Under the pieces are notes generated by a model. The model saw only the letters and a list, made by a program, of their open reading frames with translations, was not told the DNA's origin and did not search any database. A program made the translations under genes and the position numbers. Below are positions 4,947-9,682 of a DNA stretch of 9,682 nucleotides, piece by piece. This stretch comes from Minisyncoccota bacterium (GTDB lineage Bacteria > Patescibacteriota > Minisyncoccia > Moranbacterales > GCA-2747515). The stretch lies in the NCBI GenBank assembly GCA_938044295.1, contig CALIRC010000105.1, positions 1 to 9,682 on the forward strand. The letters are read 5' to 3'. Every line of letters begins with the position of its first letter. The first letter of the stretch is position 1.

Positions 4947-4986
4947 TATATTTTGAGATTAGATTTTAGCGACTAGTGACTGCTCT

Positions 4987-5745
4987 ATGGTAAATTCTAC
5001 ACATGAAAAAGATATCCTTATTGATTGTAAAAATTTACAGAAGACTTTTTATACTGGTGGTGTAGAGACTCATGCACTACGTGATGCATCGTGTGTCATT
5101 CGTCGTGGTGAATTTGTGTCGATTATGGGTCCTAGTGGCAGCGGTAAATCGACATTTATGCATCTATTGTCTTTTCTTGAAGAACCAACTGGTGGTAGCT
5201 ACCGATTTGATGGAAAAGACGCATTGGCTTTTGATAGGAAAATTTTGGCACGACTTCGTAATCAAGAGATTGGCTTTATTTTTCAAGCATTCAATCTTCT
5301 CTCCAAGCTCACCGTTCATGATAATGTAGAATTGCCACTTTTGTACGATTTTTATACCAAAGGTTTCTCTCGTTCAAAAGAACACAAAAAACGCATTGCT
5401 CATGCACTGGAGAGTGTCGGTCTCACCCACCGTGCAGAGTACAAGGCGCAGTACTTGAGTGGTGGTGAGAAGCAACGTGTTGCTATTGCTCGCGCACTTG
5501 TGAACAATCCCAAGATTATTTTCGCAGATGAGCCGACTGGAAATCTTGACTCAAAAGCTGGACTCCAGGTTATGAAAATTCTTCAGAAATTAAGCGCAGA
5601 CGGTCACACTATTATTATGGTTACCCATGAACACTCGACTGCGCGCCATGCGTCGCGCATCCTTAGATTGCGGGATGGCGTTTTGGAGCGCGACGAAAAG
5701 GTTGAAGATCGTTTGTTTGCTACTGAAATGGAAGAGCTTAAGTAA
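4987..5745 (+). CDS. MacB/LolD-type ABC transporter ATP-binding protein, 252 aa
   Basis: This is the cytoplasmic ATPase that powers the neighbouring FtsX-type permeases. All ABC motifs are present: Walker [10 protein letters not shown] (48-56), Q-loop Gln100 in FIFQAFNLL, signature [15 protein letters not shown] (157-171), Walker B IIFADE (177-182) with catalytic Glu182, D-loop NLDS (186-189) and H-loop His214 in VTHEH. The pattern EPTGG after Walker A, and [21 protein letters not shown], are characteristic of the MacB/LolD/FtsE group. A slightly enlarged segment ([17 protein letters not shown], 120-136) follows the Q-loop, and the C-terminal 20 residues are acidic. Unlike MacB, the ATPase is a separate protein. 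The ATG at 4987 lacks a Shine-Dalgarno. A 189-nt spacer separates it from the first permease. Confidence 0.96.
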   Translation: MVNSTHEKDILIDCKNLQKTFYTGGVETHALRDASCVIRRGEFVSIMGPSGSGKSTFMHLLSFLEEPTGGSYRFDGKDALAFDRKILARLRNQEIGFIFQAFNLLSKLTVHDNVELPLLYDFYTKGFSRSKEHKKRIAHALESVGLTHRAEYKAQYLSGGEKQRVAIARALVNNPKIIFADEPTGNLDSKAGLQVMKILQKLSADGHTIIMVTHEHSTARHASRILRLRDGVLERDEKVEDRLFATEMEELK

Positions 5746-5934
5746 ATTTTTTTTGATTCTATAGTAATGACTGTGTAAAAAAATTGCGTGTCCTGTACCG
5801 TTTGTTAATTTCTTTTTGTGCTGTTTCCACATTTATTAAACCTCGTTTTGAAGCTCGCTATTGATCTCATCAGAGATGATTTGTACTCTAGCTTATTTCT
5901 GCGAGAAATTTGATTGGGAACGTACTTACTGCAC
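5746..5934 (+). other. Unusually long intra-operon spacer
   Basis: This AT-rich 189-nt gap opens with ATTTTTTTT after the ATPase stop, but no stem precedes that T-run. A small hairpin, ATCTC-ATCA-GAGAT, lies at 5863-5876. A weak promoter-like pair (TTGATC 5861-5866, TACTCT 5884-5889) could restart transcription for the permeases. No gene is visible. Confidence 0.4.
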
Positions 5935-7179
5935 ATGTATATTCTACTTCTCGCACTAAAGATGACTTGGCAAAATTTTGCAGCTGCTAAGCTACGCACG
6001 TTTCTTACGGTGCTTGGTATTATTATTGGTATTGCTTCTGTTGTCGTTGTTATGAGTGTTGGCAATAGCGCGCAAAATGTTCTTTTAGATCAAGTTCGCT
6101 TGATTGGCTCTAATCTGATTGCAATTCTGCCTGGGGCAAGTGCTGACAATGGCCCACCTGCCATTGCCTTTGGTGTGGTTTCGACGACGCTCACGAGTGA
6201 TGATATCGATCAAATCCGCGATAAAAATAATTTTCCACATGTCTTGTATGCTGCAGGCTATACGAGTACAACAAAACTTGTACGCTATCGCAAAGAAAAC
6301 GCCTCTTATGAAATTCAGGGTATTTCTCCTGATGGAATCAATGTGGAAAACATGAACCTCGCGACTGGACGCTTCTTCACTGAAGCTGAAAATACCGCAC
6401 TGAGACGCGTTGCAGTGATTGGCTCTCGAGCTGCTGGCGAACTCTTTGGCAACGAGACGCCTGAGGGTAAAATGATTCGCATTGGTAAGGCAAATTACCG
6501 TGTGATTGGCACACTCAAAGAACGTGGCTCGAGTTTTGCGGGTGACTTTGATGAAACTGTGTATGTGCCACTCCATACTGCACAGTCAACGATCATGGGT
6601 ATCAACTATCTGAGTTTTGCGCGTATCCGCGTAGACGATGAGAAAAATATCGAAAAAACAAAAGAAGATATCCGCGTACTTCTCAAATCACGTCATAAAA
6701 TTCCACAATCAGAAGAAGGAGATTTTTCTGTCAGAGACCTTGCAAGTGCGATCAATATTCTCTCAAGTATTACTAATGTCATGAAGTATTTCCTCGTCAC
6801 CGTTGCAAGCATTGCACTTGTTGTGGGTGGTATTGGTATCATGAATATGATGCTTATCACACTTAAGAAGCGTGTGCGTGAGATTGGTTTGCGTATAGCT
6901 CTGGGTGCACGCGGTAGAGACATCGCACTTCAATTTCTTGTAGAGTCTGTCACAATCAGTGTGATGGGCGGCGCGCTCGGAAGTCTTATTGGCTGGGGTG
7001 TGGCAGAGCTTGTCGGTATTGTTGCTAATAGTAGAGGTGTTGCGTGGCGCGTCACGCAAGATGCGGAAATTTTTGTGATGGCGTTTGGGATTGCAGGTGT
7101 GATTGGGATTGTTTTTGGACTTTATCCTGCTTATAAGGCGATGCGTGTGAGTCCTATGGAGGCTCTTCGCTATGAGTAA
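5935..7179 (+). CDS. MacB/FtsX-family ABC transporter permease 1, 414 aa
   Basis: This is a membrane subunit of a mechanotransmission-type (type VII) ABC exporter, which uses ATP hydrolysis in the cytoplasm to drive movements outside the membrane. The layout is standard: an N-terminal amphipathic stretch, TM1 (about 22-43, LRTFLTVLGIIIGIASVVVV), a large extracytoplasmic MacB-PCD-like domain (about 45-280), then three TM helices (about 284-308, 335-363, 378-397). The signature VVGGIGIMNMML (296-307) and the cytoplasmic coupling segment REIGLRIALGARGRDI (315-330) are present, and the protein ends SPMEALRYE. The frame is open from a TTG at 5914, but the ATG at 5935 matches the start of the second permease and the family, so I choose it. 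No Shine-Dalgarno is visible. It is paralogous to the next gene. Confidence 0.95.
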   Translation: MYILLLALKMTWQNFAAAKLRTFLTVLGIIIGIASVVVVMSVGNSAQNVLLDQVRLIGSNLIAILPGASADNGPPAIAFGVVSTTLTSDDIDQIRDKNNFPHVLYAAGYTSTTKLVRYRKENASYEIQGISPDGINVENMNLATGRFFTEAENTALRRVAVIGSRAAGELFGNETPEGKMIRIGKANYRVIGTLKERGSSFAGDFDETVYVPLHTAQSTIMGINYLSFARIRVDDEKNIEKTKEDIRVLLKSRHKIPQSEEGDFSVRDLASAINILSSITNVMKYFLVTVASIALVVGGIGIMNMMLITLKKRVREIGLRIALGARGRDIALQFLVESVTISVMGGALGSLIGWGVAELVGIVANSRGVAWRVTQDAEIFVMAFGIAGVIGIVFGLYPAYKAMRVSPMEALRYE

Positions 7180-7191
7180 TTATGGATTAGC

Positions 7192-7244
7192 ATACTAGAT
7201 ACTAGGTCATACCCTAGTTACTAGTTACTGATTACTAGTTATAG
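7192..7244. repeat. CTAG-rich direct and inverted repeats between the permease genes
   Basis: The 70-nt spacer holds ATACTAG twice in tandem (7192-7205), a hairpin ACTAGG-TCATAC-CCTAGT (7201-7218), and a 14-nt unit repeated with three changes (GTTACTAGTTACTG 7217-7230, ATTACTAGTTATAG 7231-7244). No ribosome binding site is visible before the next ATG. Function is unknown; it could be an RNA-processing or stability element, or simple repeat expansion. Confidence 0.6.
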
Positions 7245-7249
7245 ATTCC

Positions 7250-8491
7250 ATGTTTTACTATTTCAAAATATTTTTGATTGCTGCTAAGTCACTTATGGAT
7301 GACTTTGGACGAACACTTCTTTCCATTTTAGGTATTGTGGTGAGTGTCATGGCGATTATGATCGTTATTGTATTGGGAGATAATGTAGACCTTTATATCC
7401 AGAGTCAACTGAGTGCATTTGGTACAGATAGCATCCAGATCGAAGTTAAGGTACCCTCTGATGATCTGGGTATCAACGCTGGTCATGCTGTCGGACGTAC
7501 CCAGATCGACACACTCACTGCGCAGGATGCACGTGCACTAGAAAAGCTTCCCACGGTCAAAGTATCAACTGTGGGTTCGATCGGTCAGGCACGTATGGTC
7601 TATGATGGCGAGAGTAAGCAGGCACTTCTCCTTGGATCTGATCATAATGCACCATTTGTTGACAGTGGTATCACACTTGCAAATGGTCGCTTTATGCGTT
7701 CTGCGGAAGCGGAGAGTAAATCACATGTCGTCATCCTCGGTGCAAATGTCAAAGAGGATCTTTTTGGCTTGCGAAGCGCTGTCGGAGAGCGTGTGCGCAT
7801 CAAGGGAACGACATACCGCGTCATTGGTGTACTCGAGGAACGCGGTTCGCTCTTTGGTTTTAACTACGATGATATATCCTACATTCCTTATACTGCACTG
7901 ACTGAAGAAATTCTTAGCGTTGATCATATTCAATATATTACGGTGAAAGCTGTGACTAGTGGTGATGTTGATCGTGCTGTGGGCGATGTGACTTCTGTGC
8001 TGCGTGTGCGACACGATAGTACTGGCCCGACTAAAGATGATTTCCAGGTTACTTCGACTGCGCAGGCGCAAGACCTTCTTGGCAATATTGTCGGCACAGT
8101 ATCGCTTTTGTTAATTGCTCTGGCTTCTGTATCGATTATTGTCGGCGGTGTCGGTATCATGAATATGATGCTTATGAGTGTCGAAGAGCGGCGTGGTGAG
8201 ATCGGTCTTCGTAAGGCACTGGGTGCTCACCGCGGTGATATCCAGCTCCAATTTATTGCTGAGTCTGTGGTGATTGCACTTTTTGCTGCTGTGATTGGTA
8301 TTGCACTGAGTACACTTCTCCTGTGGTTTGCAGGTAATCAAGCAGTTGCACAGGGTTTTGTCGATGCTTTTCGTATTCCTCTGCGGGCTGTTATTCTCTC
8401 TGCAGGTTTTAGCGCTGCCGCTGGTATCATCTTTGGCGTATACCCTGCAAGGCAAGCGGCCAAGACTAATCCTGTGGAAGCAATGCGGTAG
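7250..8491 (+). CDS. MacB/FtsX-family ABC transporter permease 2, 413 aa
   Basis: This is the second permease subunit, a diverged paralogue of the preceding gene with the same architecture. TM1 is at about 22-43 (RTLLSILGIVVSVMAIMIVI), the extracytoplasmic domain at about 45-275, and three TM helices follow, the first of them including IIVGGVGIMNMMLMSVEE. The coupling segment GEIGLRKALGAHRGDIQLQF is well conserved. It ends NPVEAMR, two residues short of the usual xRYE end seen in permease 1; the stop is TAG. The extracytoplasmic domains of the two proteins share the pattern GRFM/F...VAVIG...LFG...RVIGVLEERGS but differ widely, so they probably form a heterodimer served by one ATPase. It starts 70 nt after permease 1 without a Shine-Dalgarno and is the last gene of the operon. 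No clear intrinsic terminator follows. Confidence 0.95.
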   Translation: MFYYFKIFLIAAKSLMDDFGRTLLSILGIVVSVMAIMIVIVLGDNVDLYIQSQLSAFGTDSIQIEVKVPSDDLGINAGHAVGRTQIDTLTAQDARALEKLPTVKVSTVGSIGQARMVYDGESKQALLLGSDHNAPFVDSGITLANGRFMRSAEAESKSHVVILGANVKEDLFGLRSAVGERVRIKGTTYRVIGVLEERGSLFGFNYDDISYIPYTALTEEILSVDHIQYITVKAVTSGDVDRAVGDVTSVLRVRHDSTGPTKDDFQVTSTAQAQDLLGNIVGTVSLLLIALASVSIIVGGVGIMNMMLMSVEERRGEIGLRKALGAHRGDIQLQFIAESVVIALFAAVIGIALSTLLLWFAGNQAVAQGFVDAFRIPLRAVILSAGFSAAAGIIFGVYPARQAAKTNPVEAMR

Positions 8492-8573
8492 AGACTACCC
8501 CGAGCAAGCATGTAGGGTCTGATATTGATGGGCTAGATTTATTGTGTGACAATTGTTCACAGGATTTATATAC

Positions 8574-8643
8574 TTAGGACCTACGCACTCGGTGTACTTT
8601 GTCCTTCAAATCTACGTTTTGCATTCACGTGCGTAAGCCCTAA
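8574..8643. repeat. 70-nt inverted-repeat element, 13/15-bp ends
   Basis: TTAGGACCTACGCAC (8574-8588) pairs with GTGCGTAAGCCCTAA (8629-8643) at 13 of 15 positions, enclosing 40 nt. It lies between the export operon and the next promoter. It lacks a T-run on either strand, so it is not an ordinary terminator. A small mobile-element remnant or a structured RNA are both possible. Confidence 0.5.
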
Positions 8644-8701
8644 TACTTATACATTACGATATTTTTGCTGTGAGATTAGTTTATAGGCACTACGTGACAT
8701 C

Positions 8702-8730
8702 TTGACAATGTCCTTGTGCACACATACAAT
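8702..8730 (+). promoter_or_regulatory. Sigma-70 promoter for the gene at 8759
   Basis: TTGACA (8702-8707), a 17-nt spacer and TACAAT (8725-8730) give eleven of twelve consensus bases at ideal spacing. Transcription should start near 8737, giving a ~22-nt leader carrying the ribosome binding site. Confidence 0.8.
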
Positions 8731-8758
8731 GCGTTAAATTCCTCGTTGGAGAAGTAGC

Positions 8759-9190
8759 ATGACAGGTTATAGGATTCTTTTTCTATTTCTGAGTACTGTA
8801 CCACAGGTTGTGGCAATTGCGCTTGGTATTGGAATGAATATACATCCAGTACACCTCGTTGCAACTGTGGCGATCACTGTAACACTTTTTTATTTTCTCA
8901 TCGCTTATTTCAAAAAAAAACACGCTGTTTATGAGCGTATCCAATCGGAATTGAGAGCTTCACTAAGTGAGCTTCGACGCTGGATCACAGAACATCCTGA
9001 AAAGATTATGACATCGACAACTGAGGGGCACCAGCTACTTTGTACCTTAGTACGCACCTGTACTGAAATGGAGGAGATACACAAAGATGGTGGATGGGAA
9101 ACTTCTGCACGATTATATAAAAGGGCTATTAAAGATCAGTTAACAGCTGGAGAATTAGAAACTATTCTTACCAATATTAAGTCGACATAA
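8759..9190 (+). CDS. Two-TM membrane protein of unknown function, 143 aa
   Basis: I do not recognise the family. GGAGAAG (8748-8754) precedes the ATG at 8759 at good spacing and fixes the start. Residues 5-26 (ILFLFLSTVPQVVAIALGIG) and about 31-51 (VHLVATVAITVTLFYFLIAY) are hydrophobic and form a helical hairpin, joined by the short loop MNIHP. The following FKKKH marks the cytoplasmic side, so both ends probably face the cytoplasm. The remaining ~90 residues are polar and helical (ERIQSELRASLSELRRWITE, and a second helix around CTLVRTCTEMEEIHKD). They have a charge pattern compatible with short coiled coils but no catalytic motif. It is monocistronic, with its own consensus promoter and terminator, and is not clearly linked to the export operon. 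Confidence 0.8.
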   Translation: MTGYRILFLFLSTVPQVVAIALGIGMNIHPVHLVATVAITVTLFYFLIAYFKKKHAVYERIQSELRASLSELRRWITEHPEKIMTSTTEGHQLLCTLVRTCTEMEEIHKDGGWETSARLYKRAIKDQLTAGELETILTNIKST

Positions 9191-9260
9191 CGGTCAGGTC
9201 TGCGATACCGGTCATAGCTCTTTTTTACAGTAGATAAAATTTCTTGTTCGGAGTAATTTT

Positions 9261-9292
9261 AAAGCGTGTGGTTATCGACTGCGCGCTTTTTT
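9261..9292 (+). terminator. Intrinsic terminator after the two-TM protein gene
   Basis: AAAGCGTGTGGT-TATCG-ACTGCGCGCTTT is a 12-bp stem with some G-T pairs and a 5-nt loop, running into six T (9287-9292). It lies 70 nt after the stop codon. Confidence 0.88.
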
Positions 9293-9383
9293 GCTATTCA
9301 ACTTGTATGACAGCAAATGTGCATAGACCTATCCTCATTTCGCATTTTTATATGATTGCTTCTTTGCACATATCACCTTACTT

Positions 9384-9543
9384 ATACCATCTCCAAATAA
9401 CTACCCAACACCCAAGTGCACACTCTCGCGGCTGCGACACCTGCCACAGCTACTTATGGGTCTAGACACACTGCGCATCTGTGGCAGATGTCTCGCTCAC
9501 GAGAGAGCACACTTAATGTAGGCTGGTTATTTGGAGATGGTAT
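9384..9543. repeat. ~160-bp imperfect palindrome with 18-bp perfect terminal inverted repeats
   Basis: ATACCATCTCCAAATAAC (9384-9401) is the exact reverse complement of GTTATTTGGAGATGGTAT (9526-9543). Inner arms pair too: AAGTG (9414-9418) with CACTT (9510-9514), CTCTC (9423-9427) with GAGAG (9503-9507), and GACACCTGCCACAG (9436-9449) with CTGTGGCAGATGTC (9479-9492) with one mismatch. The unpaired apex is about 9450-9478. TTA flanks the core on both sides (9382-9384, 9543-9545), a possible but weak target duplication. It has no coding capacity of its own and sits between two terminators. It is either a non-autonomous mobile element (MITE-like) or a large hairpin RNA. Confidence 0.8.
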
Positions 9544-9592
9544 TAGATCGATTTGGACTTGTCTGCTATATGCAATGCATGCGTAAAAAAAG

Positions 9593-9619
9593 AAAAACAG
9601 ATTCTGAGAATCTGTTTTT
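9593..9619. terminator. Bidirectional intrinsic terminator
   Basis: AAAAACAGATTC-TGA-GAATCTGTTTTT is a perfect 12-bp stem with a 3-nt loop. On the minus strand a further C and T-run follow (TTTTTCTTTTTTT), which suits termination of the leftward gene that ends at 9644. On the plus strand five T follow. Confidence 0.9.
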
Positions 9620-9643
9620 ACTTTTGTGTAGGTTGACTTGACT

Positions 9644-9682
9644 TTACTGACCGTCTACCTTGTTTGCTACACCATCAATAGC
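9644..9682 (-). CDS. 3' end of a minus-strand gene, cut by window edge
   Basis: On the minus strand, 12 codons (AIDGVANKVDGQ) run from the window edge to a TAA at 9646-9644, 25 nt before a strong terminator on the same strand. The other two frames of this strand hit stops at once. The piece is too short to name a family. Confidence 0.45.
   Translation of the reverse strand, partial: AIDGVANKVDGQ

Noticed and set aside
5914..5934. TTG start extending permease 1 by seven residues
   Set aside because: The ATG at 5935 aligns with the start of the paralogous permease and no ribosome binding site supports the TTG.
8492..8516. Terminator directly after permease 2
   Set aside because: AGAC...GTCT with CC/GG pairs forms only a bulged 6-bp stem and has no T-run on the plus strand.
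8545..8561. CRP-like site TGTGA-N7-TCACA
   Set aside because: Spacing is one base too long for CRP, it is not placed against a promoter, and no regulator is present; a chance near-palindrome is as likely.
9244..9465. Open frame of 73 codons starting at TTG
   Set aside because: It runs through an intrinsic terminator and into the large palindrome and has no ribosome binding site.

Overview
The window looks like a stretch of chromosome from a small-genome bacterium, most likely a member of the Patescibacteria (Candidate Phyla Radiation). That placement is an inference. It rests on the moderate G+C and long A/T tracts, core genes that start without a Shine-Dalgarno sequence or directly behind a -10 box, a small GIY-YIG nuclease gene placed against a tRNA, and several short unrecognised proteins. 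Stop codons are standard: TGA ends two well-delimited genes, so the code is table 11.

Layout, left to right. (1) 1-430 is a rearranged tRNA region on the minus strand: the 5' part of a tRNA-Glu(UUC) cut by the window edge, a GIY-YIG nuclease gene broken by an in-frame TGA, three short palindromes, a 27-nt fragment copied from the tRNA-Glu, and a scrap matching the 3' end of the nuclease gene. (2) 430-800 is non-coding, with inverted repeats. (3) Two small plus-strand genes of unknown function (873-1232, 1445-1849), each with a recognisable promoter, a strong ribosome binding site and an intrinsic terminator. (4) A minus-strand ECF-type sigma factor gene (1877-2479), whose last codons and stop lie inside a bidirectional terminator shared with the preceding gene. 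(5) The divergent tsaD gene (2588-3712), for the tRNA t6A37 modification enzyme. (6) A four-gene export operon (3900-8491): a MacA/HlyD-type adaptor, a MacB/LolD-type ATPase and two different MacB/FtsX-type permeases. Its promoter has its -35 box inside a perfect 14-bp palindrome, and a second, divergent promoter uses the same palindrome. (7) A two-TM protein of unknown function (8759-9190) with its own promoter, ribosome binding site and terminator. (8) A ~160-bp imperfect palindrome with 18-bp perfect ends, then a terminator and the last 12 codons of a minus-strand gene running off the edge.

How the parts work together. The adaptor, ATPase and two permeases should form one MacAB-like tripartite machine; two non-identical permeases beside one ATPase suggest a permease heterodimer. 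TsaD acts on tRNAs reading ANN codons and is independent of the transporter. The least explained parts are the divergent promoter at 3819-3876 with a matching minus-strand terminator inside the 3' end of tsaD, which together predict a ~180-nt antisense RNA; the tRNA-Glu/GIY-YIG/palindrome cluster; and the large palindrome near the right end.
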